From: JAADHI01 sp964451325
GTDB lineage: Bacteria; Nitrospirota; Nitrospiria; SBBL01; JAADHI01
Direction: 5' to 3'
Length of the DNA: 64,000 nt
NCBI GenBank assembly: GCA_964451325.1
Contig: CAYVHO010000001.1
Location: 186,001 to 250,000 of the forward strand
Shown here: positions 42,665 through 51,539 of the stretch, in pieces
Numbering within the stretch: position 1 is the first letter of the stretch
How the letters are laid out: the number at the start of each line of letters is the position of its first letter
Notes under the pieces: generated by a model
The model's database searches: none
Told to the model about the DNA's origin: nothing
What the model saw: only the letters and a program-made list of their open reading frames with translations
Program-made: the position numbers and the translations under genes

Positions 42665-43018
42665 TTACGCAGCCGTAACATGAACGCCAGCAGGTTCTTT
42701 AGACCGGCTTGAATGTTTTTTGATAGTGATTTGCACATCTACATTCAAGGCGTTTAAGCACCGATAAAGCCGGTCAAAGGTAAAACCCGACAGACGACCA
42801 CGTTTGAGATTTGAAATTTCCGGCTGCGTGACACTAAGGAGTTCCGCCGCTGCTTTTTGTGTTAATTTCTTTTTTTGAATGTATTCATTGATCTTATAAG
42901 CGATTTTGGCTTTTGCGAGGCGTTCATCCGCATTGGGCAAGCCCTCAAAAGGGTGGGCCGTTTGAATAACTTTTGTGCCATCCGGCAAAGGACTAAGCTT
43001 TTTTGTGGTATTTGTCAT
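42665..43018 (-). CDS. higA: XRE/HigA-type antitoxin
   Basis: About 117 residues from ATG 43018 (GGGGGAAC Shine-Dalgarno). Helix-turn-helix in KKKLTQKAAAELLSVTQPEISNLKRG, then LSGFTFDRLYRCLNALNVDVQI, the standard C-terminal part of the HigA/XRE antitoxins paired with Gp49-like toxins. Toxin gene precedes it and overlaps by 26 bases, the usual higBA order. It should bind the 22-bp palindrome upstream of higB. Confidence 0.92.
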   Translation of the reverse strand: MTNTTKKLSPLPDGTKVIQTAHPFEGLPNADERLAKAKIAYKINEYIQKKKLTQKAAAELLSVTQPEISNLKRGRLSGFTFDRLYRCLNALNVDVQITIKKHSSRSKEPAGVHVTAA

Positions 43019-43367
43019 AATGTTCCCCCGCACTCTTTAACCTTTTTTCGATCAGCTTGATTTCCTGTTTTGGGGTGGCGATTCCTCGTTTACTCTTCTT
43101 CTGGAAAGCATGGAGGACATAAACCACATCTTTGAACTCAATTGTGTAAATAGCCCGGTAAGTGTCTCCGTCAAAGTCGTCCAAAATCTCAAGGGTTCCG
43201 GCTCCCTTGAAACCTTTCAAGGGTTTGACGTATTCAGCTTTCTTTCCGTGCTGTGCGATATGGAGAGCGTAACCCATAACATCCTGGACATCATCTGGGA
43301 AACCTGTCCAGTCATCATGTGATGAACCAATCCACACGACGGGCTTTTCTTTTTTTAAACCATTCAT
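42993..43367 (-). CDS. higB: HigB/Gp49-like toxin
   Basis: 124-residue RelE-superfamily mRNA interferase of the phage-derived Gp49 group. Conserved: VVWIGSSHDDWTGFPDDVQD, GYALHIAQHGKK, VKPLKGFKGAGTLEI, YRAIYTIEFKDVVYVLHAFQKKSKRGIATPK. Full length, no lesion seen. The predicted -10 element lies so close to the ATG that the transcript would be nearly leaderless. Confidence 0.92.
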   Translation of the reverse strand: MNGLKKEKPVVWIGSSHDDWTGFPDDVQDVMGYALHIAQHGKKAEYVKPLKGFKGAGTLEILDDFDGDTYRAIYTIEFKDVVYVLHAFQKKSKRGIATPKQEIKLIEKRLKSAGEHYDKYHKKA

Positions 43368-43372
43368 ATTAA

Positions 43373-43401
43373 TTTATATGATATATCATATAAACTTGCA
43401 A
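43373..43401 (-). promoter_or_regulatory. higBA promoter: higBA promoter with 22-bp palindromic operator
   Basis: On the minus strand TTGCAA (43401-43396), 17-base spacer, TATAAA (43378-43373). A perfect 22-bp palindrome TTTATATGATA/TATCATATAAA (43373-43394) covers the spacer and -10, the expected place for HigA autorepression. The higB ATG begins 6 bases after the -10. Confidence 0.7.
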
Positions 43402-43419
43402 GGGAAATTTGTATTTTTG

Positions 43420-43623
43420 TTAATCGTAAGGGTCAAATTCGGTGAATTTACTCGTAATTTTTTTTGGGCCTGCATTCAGGACTGAATGCAAACCTTCGTT
43501 CATGCTATCGGGCGATATAATTACGCAAGATTTGGTTTTTTTGATTTCTGCAGTAATCGTCGGATCAAGGTTGACCCAGTAGATCTCAAAGCGTTTTGGA
43601 AAACCTGTTTTTAACATGTCCAT
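43420..43623 (-). pseudogene. truncated MazF/PemK toxin
   Basis: 67 residues where the family has about 110. The N-terminus is a good PemK start (KRFEIYWVNLDPTITAEIKKTKSCVIISPDSMNE), quoted in part as EIYWVNLDP and CVIISPD. After SVLN the sequence departs from the family (AGPKKITSKFTEF) and stops, so the C-terminal half with the second active-site region is gone. Overlaps its antitoxin by 13 bases. Confidence 0.8.
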
Positions 43624-43859
43624 TCATCTATAACATCGTCATCTTCAATCCCATCCATAAAAACCGATTCTTCTTTGCCTGGGGGATCGGCATTAATGGC
43701 AAGCAGCCAATCTTTCCGAGCATGTTCTTTTGCTTTTAGAATGATTTGGCCTTCTTCTACAATTAAGTCGGCTTCTTTATTGATTCCTGCGTCTCGCAAG
43801 GCTTTTGCTGGAATGATGATGCCTCTTGAGTTCCCTATGGCTCTCACTGTCACGTTCAT
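43611..43859 (-). CDS. mazE: MazE/AbrB-type antitoxin
   Basis: About 82 residues from ATG 43859, preceded at 8 bases by GGAGGG. MNVTVRAIGNSRGIIIPAKAL is the MazE DNA-binding hairpin; the acidic tail (DGIEDDDVIDEW) would bind the toxin. Its toxin is truncated, so it is probably a surviving antitoxin. Confidence 0.88.
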   Translation of the reverse strand: MNVTVRAIGNSRGIIIPAKALRDAGINKEADLIVEEGQIILKAKEHARKDWLLAINADPPGKEESVFMDGIEDDDVIDEWTC

Positions 43860-43886
43860 GGCTGAACCCTCCAATCCATAAAAGTT

Positions 43887-43915
43887 ATAATATGTTTTAA
43901 CTTATTGTCAGGCAA
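43887..43915 (-). promoter_or_regulatory. promoter of the mazEF remnant
   Basis: Minus strand TTGCCT (43915-43910), 17-base spacer, TATTAT (43892-43887), 28 bases upstream of mazE. The rest of the gap up to 44118 shows no gene. Confidence 0.5.
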
Positions 43916-44118
43916 GTTCAAACAAAATAAGGAAGGAATCAGCATCTCACTCACTTTGATGCATCCGTTAGCGAGAATCGGGTCAGGCCTGCATAGTTGC
44001 ATTAATGGACATGCTTTAAAAAATCAAGGCTTCAGGAAGAACCATTTCCCGCCTCCATTGCCTGCGCTCTTATTAGACAAACTCCTGGGGTCTTTTTTGG
44101 ATGAAAGAGGGAAGGGGG

Positions 44119-44796
44119 CTAAGGTGATGAAGCGCGTTGGATGTCGCCGTCCACCATGGTAATCAGTCGATCTGCTTGAAGTGAGAGTTTTTCATTGTGC
44201 GTGACCAGGACAAAGGTCATGCCGCGTTCCTGATTGAGCATTCTCAAAAGCTTAAAAACCTCGTCGCTGGTGTGGGTATCCAGGTTTCCTGTGGGCTCAT
44301 CCGCCAGAATCAGTTTGGGGTTCAGCACCAAAGCCCTGGCAATGGCAACCCGCTGTTGCTCTCCACCGGAAAGTTCTCCGGGTTTGTGATGTACACGATG
44401 AGACAAACCCACGCCTTCTAATAATTCCAGGGCGGTGGCCTTTAATTTTTTTTGAGGCCTGCGGGAAATCAAGCCGGGCATCATGACGTTTTCAAGTGCA
44501 GTAAATTCATGCAGGAGGTGATGAAATTGAAAAATAAAACCAATTTTTTGATTGCGAAACTGGGCCAATTCCATATCCGTCTGGGCAAAAAGGTCCATGT
44601 CTTCAAATAAAATCTTGCCTGAAGTGGGTCGATCCAGCGCCCCAAGCAGGGTCAAAAGTGTGCTTTTTCCCACACCGGAAGGCCCCACAATGGACAACAT
44701 TTCACCGGCTTTAATCTCAAAGCTCACGCCTTTTAAAATATGCAGGGATTTTCCGGAGATATGAAAGGATCGGTGAAGATCAATGACCTGAATCAT
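44119..44796 (-). CDS. lolD: lipoprotein-releasing ABC transporter ATPase LolD
   Basis: 225 residues. Walker A GPSGVGKST, LolD-like Q-loop region QKIGFIFQFHHLLHEFTALENVMMP, signature LSGGEQQRVAIARAL, Walker B LILADEPTGNLD, His switch LVTHNEKL. With the permease upstream it extracts lipoproteins from the inner membrane and passes them to LolA. Thirty bases separate it from the permease gene. Confidence 0.95.
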   Translation of the reverse strand: MIQVIDLHRSFHISGKSLHILKGVSFEIKAGEMLSIVGPSGVGKSTLLTLLGALDRPTSGKILFEDMDLFAQTDMELAQFRNQKIGFIFQFHHLLHEFTALENVMMPGLISRRPQKKLKATALELLEGVGLSHRVHHKPGELSGGEQQRVAIARALVLNPKLILADEPTGNLDTHTSDEVFKLLRMLNQERGMTFVLVTHNEKLSLQADRLITMVDGDIQRASSP

Positions 44797-44826
44797 GAGA
44801 GATCCAAGACCGCATGAGGCGCTCTA

Positions 44827-46140
44827 CTATTCATAACGAAGTCCCTCTACAGGCTCCATTTTGGCGGCCTGACGTGAGGGATAAAGTGTTGCCAGTAAAG
44901 TAATCAAAAATGCTGAACCGGTTACAAGGGCAACGTCATAAAAATGTAGACGCATGGGTAAAGAGCTGATGTAATACACATCCCCTGGCAATTTATAAAA
45001 AGTCTCCAGTGCAAAACTAATCGCAAGCCCCAGAGGAAGCCCCAGGGCCACACCAATGCCTCCGATAATCAAACCTTCAAACATGAAGATACGCGTAATG
45101 GATTTTTTGGTCGCTCCCATGGCTTTTAAAATGGCAATTTCCCGTGCCTTTTCTGCAACGGTCATTGTCAAAGTCCCCACGATATTAAAGGAGGCCACCA
45201 GGATAATGAGAATCAAAATGACAAACATCATGTCTTTTTCTAGTTCGAGTGCTGAAAAGAGGTTGCGATTAAGCGCCTTCCAATCGCGTGCCTGATAGGG
45301 GAAATCAAGCACGGTTTCAATTTCTTGCGAGACTTCGTCTGCCAAAAAGATATCATCCACTTTTACTTCGATCCCTGTCGCCACGTCCCCAAGATTAAAA
45401 AATTCCTGGGCCTCAGCAATCGAAATATAGGCCAGAGAAGAATCATATTCGTACATGCCCGAGTCAAAAAGCCCAACAACCGAAAATTTCCGGATTTTAG
45501 GGGTAAAGCCACCCGGCCCCCCCAAAGCCTGACCGATAGAGGCCCCTTGTTTGAGCATCGGAGAGACGACATGAATGACATCGCCCCAAAACACACCCAA
45601 ACGATTGGCCAGTTCCATGCCCATCACAATGCCCGGCAAGGTTTTTTTGGATTTGTTTTCTTCCATGTTCTGTTTTGGGTCGTTTTGCAGGGGAAGGTTA
45701 GGGGGGGGCGTGCTTAAAAATTTGAGTGTGCCTTCAACCATATTTTCCCCAAGCTTTGTAACCGTGCCTTCCTTTTCAGGATCGATGCCACGCAGCACCA
45801 CACCAAAAGCGCTTGAAGGGGAAGACAGCAGCACCTGCTTAAAGATAAAAGGGGTTGCAGCCACGACATGAGGCACTTTGAGGATGTCTTCAACAAGGGC
45901 TTGATAGTTTTCAAGGGTCTGGCTTGTGCGATCACTGACCACGATGTGGGAGGTCGTGCCCAGGATTTTATCACGCAGATCTTCGGTAAAACCCGTCATG
46001 ATCGCAAGCGTTGCGATTAAAGCGGCCACGCCGATACAAACACCTCCAATGGAAACGAGGGTGTTGAGTGAAATCACCTTTTTTTGGCGTTTTGCTCTCA
46101 GGTATCTGAGGGCGATAAACAATTCGTAAGGCAGGGACAT
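44827..46140 (-). CDS. lolC: lipoprotein-releasing permease LolC/LolE family
   Basis: 437 residues with the MacB-like layout: TM1 (residues 20-48, RYLRAKRQKKVISLNTLVSIGGVCIGVAAL), a large periplasmic domain (about 50-290), then three TM helices (MFVILILIILVASFNIVGTLT, IFMFEGLIIGGIGVALGLPLG, VTGSAFLITLLATLYPSRQA). The C-terminal ATLYPSRQAAKMEPVEGLRYE is the family end. Only one permease gene is present, so a homodimer (LolF-like) is possible. Confidence 0.93.
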   Translation of the reverse strand: MSLPYELFIALRYLRAKRQKKVISLNTLVSIGGVCIGVAALIATLAIMTGFTEDLRDKILGTTSHIVVSDRTSQTLENYQALVEDILKVPHVVAATPFIFKQVLLSSPSSAFGVVLRGIDPEKEGTVTKLGENMVEGTLKFLSTPPPNLPLQNDPKQNMEENKSKKTLPGIVMGMELANRLGVFWGDVIHVVSPMLKQGASIGQALGGPGGFTPKIRKFSVVGLFDSGMYEYDSSLAYISIAEAQEFFNLGDVATGIEVKVDDIFLADEVSQEIETVLDFPYQARDWKALNRNLFSALELEKDMMFVILILIILVASFNIVGTLTMTVAEKAREIAILKAMGATKKSITRIFMFEGLIIGGIGVALGLPLGLAISFALETFYKLPGDVYYISSLPMRLHFYDVALVTGSAFLITLLATLYPSRQAAKMEPVEGLRYE

Positions 46141-46177
46141 TTAGTGAGAACTCTTCTTAAGTTGAGGCAAGCAGGTT

Positions 46178-47689
46178 TTAGCCTTCTTCAGTGTGAGGCA
46201 CAGACGCAGTCGGCACAGGTTTCATCTGCGGAAAAAGCACGACGTCTCGAATGGAGTTTTGATTGCTCAACAACATGACCAATCGATCAATGCCAATGCC
46301 TTCACCTGCCGTTGGCGGCATCCCGTATTCCAGGGCCAACAAATAATCCTCGTCCATTTCGTGGGCTTCCAGGTCACCACTCGCCCGTTGCGCGACCTGG
46401 GCTTCAAAACGACCGCGCTGATCTTCGGGATCATTGAGTTCTGAAAATGCATTGGCGATCTCACGACCCACGATATAAAGCTCAAAACGTTCGGTCAAAT
46501 GCGGTGCATCCGGTTTGCGTTTGGCCAATGGCGAAAGCTCTGTTGGAAAATCAGTAATAAAAACAGGGCCTGCGAGTGTGGGTTCAACCCCGGTTTCAAA
46601 AAGATGTTCCAACATCTTAGCCAATGAGGTTTTTTCATCCAGGGCAAGACCTAAACGTTTCATATGTGCGGCTGTTTTTTCGACATCAGACAGATCACCC
46701 AGCGGAATTTCGTAGTGTTGAGAAACAGCCTCCGCATAAGCAAGACGTTGCCAGGGGCCTGTAAAATCAATTTTCTGATTTTGATATTCAAACTGAAGTG
46801 TTCCAAGGGTCTCTTCCGCAATCTTTGTGAAAAGCGCCTCGGTCAAATCCATCATATCGTTATAGTCGGCATAGGCCATGTAGAATTCGAGCATGGTAAA
46901 TTCAGGATTGTGAATGGTCGAAATGCCCTCATTCCTGAAATTGCGGTTGATTTCAAAAACACGTTCAAACCCGCCAACAATAAGGCGTTTGAGGTAGAGT
47001 TCGGGGGCGATACGAAGATAGAGATCTATCCCTAAGGTATTGTGATGGGTAATAAAGGGCCGTGCTGCTGCGCCTCCCGGAATGGGGTGCATCATGGGCG
47101 TTTCAACCTCTAAAAAATGACGTTCGGTCAGAAACCGCCGGATTACATCAATGATTTTACTCCGTAGTTCAAAAACCTTTTTCACTTCAGGGTTTGCAAT
47201 CAGATCCAGATAACGCATGCGATAACGCAGCGCGACATCGGTCAAACCATGCCATTTTTCCGGTAGAGGATGCAGGGATTTAGAGAGGAAGGTCAGCTCC
47301 TTTGCTTCGAGGGTGAGTTCGTCTGTTTTGGTCCGAAAAAGCCGGCCCTCAATCCCTAAGGTATCTCCAATATCTAATTTTTCAAAAATCGTTACTCCTG
47401 TCTCATCCAGTAGGTTTTTTTTGAAATAGACCTGTAATTGACCTGAGGCATCTCGAATATGAGCAAAGGCCGCTTTTCCAAAACGGCGTAGCGCAATCAC
47501 ACGTCCCGCAATGCGATAGGAGAGGACTTTTACTTCGAGTGCCTCCTTAGGCGTCTCCCCATATTGTGTTGTAATCTCAAGCAGTGGGGTTTTTCCCTCA
47601 AAACGACTGCCGTAGGGTTCAATGCCCGCTTCCCGAAGGGCACGCACCTTGTTGATGCGCTGTGTGACCTGACTGTTTTCTTCGCTCAA
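46178..47689 (-). CDS. lysS: lysyl-tRNA synthetase, class II
   Basis: About 503 residues from TTG 47689, chosen because AGGA lies 6 bases upstream and MSEENSQVTQRINKVRALREAGIEPYG is the family N-terminus. OB anticodon-binding domain (about 50-160: VKVLSYRIAGRVIALRRFGKAAF), then catalytic motifs: motif 1 FLEVETPMMHPIPGG, motif 2 FEINRNFRNEGISTIHNPEFTMLE, motif 3 GEGIGIDRLVMLL. Clusters with the Lol genes on the same strand. The frame is open to 47818, but the extra residues are not conserved-like. Confidence 0.96.
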   Translation of the reverse strand: MSEENSQVTQRINKVRALREAGIEPYGSRFEGKTPLLEITTQYGETPKEALEVKVLSYRIAGRVIALRRFGKAAFAHIRDASGQLQVYFKKNLLDETGVTIFEKLDIGDTLGIEGRLFRTKTDELTLEAKELTFLSKSLHPLPEKWHGLTDVALRYRMRYLDLIANPEVKKVFELRSKIIDVIRRFLTERHFLEVETPMMHPIPGGAAARPFITHHNTLGIDLYLRIAPELYLKRLIVGGFERVFEINRNFRNEGISTIHNPEFTMLEFYMAYADYNDMMDLTEALFTKIAEETLGTLQFEYQNQKIDFTGPWQRLAYAEAVSQHYEIPLGDLSDVEKTAAHMKRLGLALDEKTSLAKMLEHLFETGVEPTLAGPVFITDFPTELSPLAKRKPDAPHLTERFELYIVGREIANAFSELNDPEDQRGRFEAQVAQRASGDLEAHEMDEDYLLALEYGMPPTAGEGIGIDRLVMLLSNQNSIRDVVLFPQMKPVPTASVPHTEEG

Positions 47690-47902
47690 AATATTCCTTT
47701 CGTCATAAAAATACAGACCCAATCCGAAATTCCGCATTATAGGAGAATCACGGAATCCGGTCAAGGAAGCAGATCCGACGGTGATGTCCCAGATTGAGGT
47801 ACGACTTCTTTCAAGCATTTCTTGACTATTCTGTGTAATTAGAGCACTATGCGCTGTCCGAATTTATAAAAATCCCCTTTTTTAGGCTGAGAAAGACACA
47901 AT

Positions 47903-48319
47903 ATGGCGGAAGATACGGTAAGTGAATATATTGTAGGCGGAGACATTGTTTCATGGTGTACCAAGTGTAAATTGATGCTGGATCACACCATCGTCGCCTT
48001 GGTCGATGATTTTCCGAAAAAAGCGAAGTGTAAGACCTGCAACGGAAATCACAATTACCGTGATGCGGAGCCAAAGGCGAAGACCCCGGGTGGCACACGA
48101 AGAACCAAAAAAACGGATTTTGAAAACCAGATGGCCAAGCTGGAAGACGATCATGATTTTTCCAAAGCAAAAAAGTACAGCATGAAAGGTAACTTCAAAA
48201 AAGAACAAATTATTGAACATCCTGCCTTTGGTATTGGATTTATTGTCAATATTCCTCAAAGCAAAAAGGTCGAAATTCTTTTTAAAGATGGACCAAAATT
48301 GCTTGTGCAAAATCGCTAA
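47903..48319 (+). CDS. zinc-ribbon plus tudor-like protein, uncharacterised
   Basis: 138 residues. N-terminal pair of Cys motifs CTKC and CKTC (residues 19-22 and 43-46) likely binds zinc; the middle is basic and charged (GGTRRTKKTDFENQMAKLED); the C-terminus (IEHPAFGIGFIVNIPQSKKVEILFKDGPKLLV) has the Phe-Gly-x-Gly-x-Val...V-x-F-x-x-G-x-K pattern of UvrD-tail/CarD-like small beta barrels. This suggests a nucleic-acid or RNA-polymerase-interacting protein. No defined function. Single gene, divergent from lysS. Confidence 0.7.
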   Translation: MAEDTVSEYIVGGDIVSWCTKCKLMLDHTIVALVDDFPKKAKCKTCNGNHNYRDAEPKAKTPGGTRRTKKTDFENQMAKLEDDHDFSKAKKYSMKGNFKKEQIIEHPAFGIGFIVNIPQSKKVEILFKDGPKLLVQNR

Positions 48320-48428
48320 GCGCCCTTTTTTGCCATGGCCGATCATTCGGCCTCTGCCACGTTTTTAAAACCCTTCTTCTCGAAAATTTCCCAAGAGATA
48401 GAGGCTGTTCTCTTTTTTCCTGATTTGT

Positions 48429-49802
48429 TCATTCCTCTGTTTTTTCCTCAATGGTACAACGCAAGCCCCCACGATACAGTTTGATTTTGATGCGATCGCC
48501 GATGTCCACCTTTGATGCATCCCGTATGACAGAAAACGTCGGTTCTTTTTGCGCGATACTGTAGCCGCGGGCAAGAATGTTGAGTGGGCTCACAAGATCC
48601 AGTTGTTCCAGTACCGCCAGAAAATGTTGTTTTTTGTTTTGAATCAATTGTCGACCCACTTGGGTCAGTCGGTTTTGTGATTGTTTTTGTTGTTCTTGTA
48701 AGATGGCAATGCGTTTGACCGGGTTGAGGTGTTGAAGCCCTTGCTGTGCCTGTTGCATCTTGCTCTGCTTTTTCCCCAGGTGCGCTTGCATGCATTGATC
48801 CAGTCGGATCCGTAAGTGTAGGCATGTATCCCGAAAAAATGCTATTTGTTGGCTCGGAGCCCTAAGTCTTTGAATTGCAGTCTCCAATCTGGATAGATTT
48901 TTGTCTTTAAATCGGATCATTTCTGAGATGAGTCGTTCCTGCAGGTCATGATAGATCTTCTCAATCTCCGTGCCGCTTTGAACGATGAAGTGGGCTGCTG
49001 CGGAAGGGGTCGGGACACGCAGATCGGCGACATGATCTGAAATACTGGTATCACTTTCATGCCCGACGGCTGAGATCACCGGAATTTTTGAACGTGCGAT
49101 GGCGTATGCGACGACTTCTTCATTAAAAGCCCATAGGTCTTCGAGGGAGCCGCCTCCGCGTGTAATCACCAGGAGATCGACTTTCAGCGCCTCATCGTTT
49201 GCATAAAGGTTGAAGGTGTCGAGTGCGGCCGCGATTTCTGTGCCTGCATGCTCGCCTTGCACGGTGACGGGATGCAGGAGCAGCTGGCATCTGAAATCGC
49301 CCTGTCGAATGATTTTGATCATGTCCTGAATGGCCGCGCCACTTGCTGAAGTGATGATACCCACCCTTGAAGGTCGTAGAGGCATTGTTTGTTTTCGGTC
49401 TTGATCAAAAAGTCCTTCGAGACGCAATTTTTCTTTTGAAGCTTCAAATGCCGCTTGAAGCGCACCTGCACCCTTAGGTTCAATGTACTCACAAATAAGC
49501 TGATATTCTCCCCTTGGCACGTATACGCTCAGATGTCCTCGAATGAGCACATGGGTTCCGGCTTTGGGCAAAAAACGGAGAAAACGCAGATGTGATTTGA
49601 ATATGACGGTCTTTAAGGTCGCATTTGTATCTTTCAGCGTGAAATAAAGATGTCCTGAACGGGGTGTTCTGAGATCCGAAATCTCGCCTTCAATCCAAAG
49701 ATCCGAAAATTGTGTTTCGAGACGCTGCCGGATCTGGGCGGTTAACTCATGGACTTTTAAAATTTTCCGGGTGGATCGACTGGTTTCTGTGAAATTTCCC
49801 AT
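48429..49802 (-). CDS. xseA: exodeoxyribonuclease VII large subunit
   Basis: 457 residues. OB-fold (about 18-110: FSDLWIEGEISDLRTPRSGHLYFTLKD), catalytic domain (about 125-320: RVGIITSASGAAIQDMI, GGGSLEDLWAFNEE, SAVGHESDTSISDHVADLRVPTPSAAA) and a long coiled coil (about 290-400) before the C-terminal LARGYSIAQKE block. No xseB is adjacent. rarA ends 1 base upstream. Confidence 0.95.
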   Translation of the reverse strand: MGNFTETSRSTRKILKVHELTAQIRQRLETQFSDLWIEGEISDLRTPRSGHLYFTLKDTNATLKTVIFKSHLRFLRFLPKAGTHVLIRGHLSVYVPRGEYQLICEYIEPKGAGALQAAFEASKEKLRLEGLFDQDRKQTMPLRPSRVGIITSASGAAIQDMIKIIRQGDFRCQLLLHPVTVQGEHAGTEIAAALDTFNLYANDEALKVDLLVITRGGGSLEDLWAFNEEVVAYAIARSKIPVISAVGHESDTSISDHVADLRVPTPSAAAHFIVQSGTEIEKIYHDLQERLISEMIRFKDKNLSRLETAIQRLRAPSQQIAFFRDTCLHLRIRLDQCMQAHLGKKQSKMQQAQQGLQHLNPVKRIAILQEQQKQSQNRLTQVGRQLIQNKKQHFLAVLEQLDLVSPLNILARGYSIAQKEPTFSVIRDASKVDIGDRIKIKLYRGGLRCTIEEKTEE

Positions 49803-51161
49803 CTATAAAGTGCTTTCGTCTTTGTTTTTTGCGGAGGGAGTGTTTTTTGAGGAGAGACGAATCCTTCGCCATTGTTTGAGCCGCAGTGCAATTTCTTGTT
49901 CATAGCCCTGCTGTGTGGGACGATAAAATACACGGTGCTCAGGCAAATAATCCTGTGCGACAAAATGTCCCGGATGATCATGTGGATAGAGATACCCCTT
50001 TCCTCTGTTCAGTTGTTCTGCCCCTTTGTAATGGGCATCTTTGAGGTGTTGTGGCACTTCCATGACGCGGCCACTCTCAATTTCATTGAGCACGGCATCA
50101 ATGGCCAAATACGCCGCATTGCTTTTGGGGGCCGATGCGAGATAGCTGACAGCCTCCGCAAGCGGGATGCGACCCTCAGGCATGCCAATGGCTTCAATGG
50201 CCTGATGGGCTGAAATGGCAATCCCGAGGGCCCTTGGATCGGCGTTACCGATGTCTTCTGCGGCTGAAATAATCAAACGTCGGGCGATAAAAAGTGGGTC
50301 TTCTCCCGCATAAATCATTTTACCCAGCCAATAAATCGCAGCATCGGGGTCAGAACCACGGATGCTTTTAATGAAAGCCGAAATCGTATCGTAGTGATCG
50401 TCTTTATTTTCATAGCGCAGCACCTTTTTTTGAATCGAGGCTTCAGCAACCGCGCGGTCAAAATGGATGACCCCTTCGGCGTCGGCTGAAGTTGTACTTG
50501 CACCAATTTCAAGGGTGTTTAAAAGTTTGCGGGCGTCTCCTTCTGTTGTTTCAATGAGGTGTTTTTTTGCGGCTTCTGTGACGATGAGTTTCAATTTTCC
50601 TAAACCACGTTCAGGGTCGTGAATGGCCCGATCCAGCAAAAATGAGAGATCTTCCGGTTTCAAAGACTGGAGTTCGACAATTTGAGACCGTGAAGAAAGT
50701 GCAGGAATGATGCTGAAAAAGGGATTTTGTGTGGAGGCACCCACAAGGGTGATGGTGCCACGCTCCACATCGGGCAATAAGGCCGACTGTTGAACCTTAT
50801 TAAAACGATGAATTTCATCAATGAGGACAAGGGTTTTTTGTCCGGAACGTGTTTTTGTTTTTTTTGCATTTGAGATGATTTGCCGGATTTCTGCAATGCC
50901 TGCGGTGACCGCATTCAGGTCGGTGAAAACGGATTGGCTATAACTTGCGATGAGGTGGGCGAGTGCTGTTTTTCCACAGCCCGGTGGGCCGTAAAGAATA
51001 AGTGACGAAACCCGGTCGGCTTCAATGGCCCGCCGCAGAAATCGGCCTGGCCCGAGTAGATGTTTTTGCCCACTGTATTCCGAAAAGTCTCTGGGGCGCA
51101 TCCGCCAGGCTAAAGGGGCTGAAGGATCTTGAGAAATATTTTGATCTTTAAAAAGATCCAT
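49803..51161 (-). CDS. rarA: replication-associated recombination protein A (MgsA/RarA)
   Basis: 452-residue AAA+ clamp-loader-like ATPase acting at stalled forks. PLAWRMRPRDFSEYSGQKHLLG start, Walker A YGPPGCGKTALAHLIA, Walker B LVLIDEIHRFNKVQQ, sensor 1 VGASTQNPFF, and the tetramerisation domain (YDTISAFIKSIRGSDPDAAIYWLGKM, VSYLASAPKSNAAYLAIDA, YLYPHDHPGHFVAQDYLPE). Complete. Confidence 0.96.
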   Translation of the reverse strand: MDLFKDQNISQDPSAPLAWRMRPRDFSEYSGQKHLLGPGRFLRRAIEADRVSSLILYGPPGCGKTALAHLIASYSQSVFTDLNAVTAGIAEIRQIISNAKKTKTRSGQKTLVLIDEIHRFNKVQQSALLPDVERGTITLVGASTQNPFFSIIPALSSRSQIVELQSLKPEDLSFLLDRAIHDPERGLGKLKLIVTEAAKKHLIETTEGDARKLLNTLEIGASTTSADAEGVIHFDRAVAEASIQKKVLRYENKDDHYDTISAFIKSIRGSDPDAAIYWLGKMIYAGEDPLFIARRLIISAAEDIGNADPRALGIAISAHQAIEAIGMPEGRIPLAEAVSYLASAPKSNAAYLAIDAVLNEIESGRVMEVPQHLKDAHYKGAEQLNRGKGYLYPHDHPGHFVAQDYLPEHRVFYRPTQQGYEQEIALRLKQWRRIRLSSKNTPSAKNKDESTL

Positions 51162-51289
51162 GGTGTGCCAAAATCCTATTGTTTAATTGCAGAGAGGGGC
51201 TGCTGAGGGAGAAGCTTGCATGTGGTGGTTTAAGGACATTGCTGTTTTGGGGAAAAAATCCCCACTTTGCCGTGAGAAGGAGATCAAAT

Positions 51290-51425
51290 CAAACCTGGGT
51301 CACCAGGTGGGCACCGAGATGGCGGCATTAGGCTTTTCCAGTCGCGCTGGAACATGCTCACAACCTCCTTGGACTCAGCTCCCTTGCACAAAAGTTAGGT
51401 TCGAGGATTACCCGCCCACGCACAA
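51290..51425 (-). ncRNA. ssrS: 6S RNA (SsrS) candidate
   Basis: On the minus strand, directly downstream of zapA (the classic ssrS position), is a structured non-coding stretch containing the 6S-like blocks GTGCAAGGGAGCTGAGTC and TGAGCATGTTC...GAAAAGCCT; E. coli 6S has TGAGCATGCTC...GAGAAGCCT. Its ends pair (GTGGGC 51419-51414 with GCCCAC 51312-51307) and a hairpin ACCTGG-TGAC-CCAGGT lies near the 3' end. A promoter fits upstream: TTGTTA (51461-51456), 18-base spacer, TATATC (51437-51432). Exact ends are estimates. 6S RNA binds sigma-70 RNA polymerase as a promoter mimic. Confidence 0.65.
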
Positions 51426-51539
51426 AGCAGGGATATATTTAAGTGGAATTAAGACTAACAAAGATGGTCCTGAATATCAAGAAGTGCCGACCCGCTTATG
51501 CAATATTTTTTAAGGGCTGAAAAGAGATGAGGGTCGGGT

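Noticed and set aside
51187..51513. 108-residue open frame on the plus strand
   Set aside because: Low-complexity, no family resemblance, and it lies over the structured 6S RNA candidate on the other strand.
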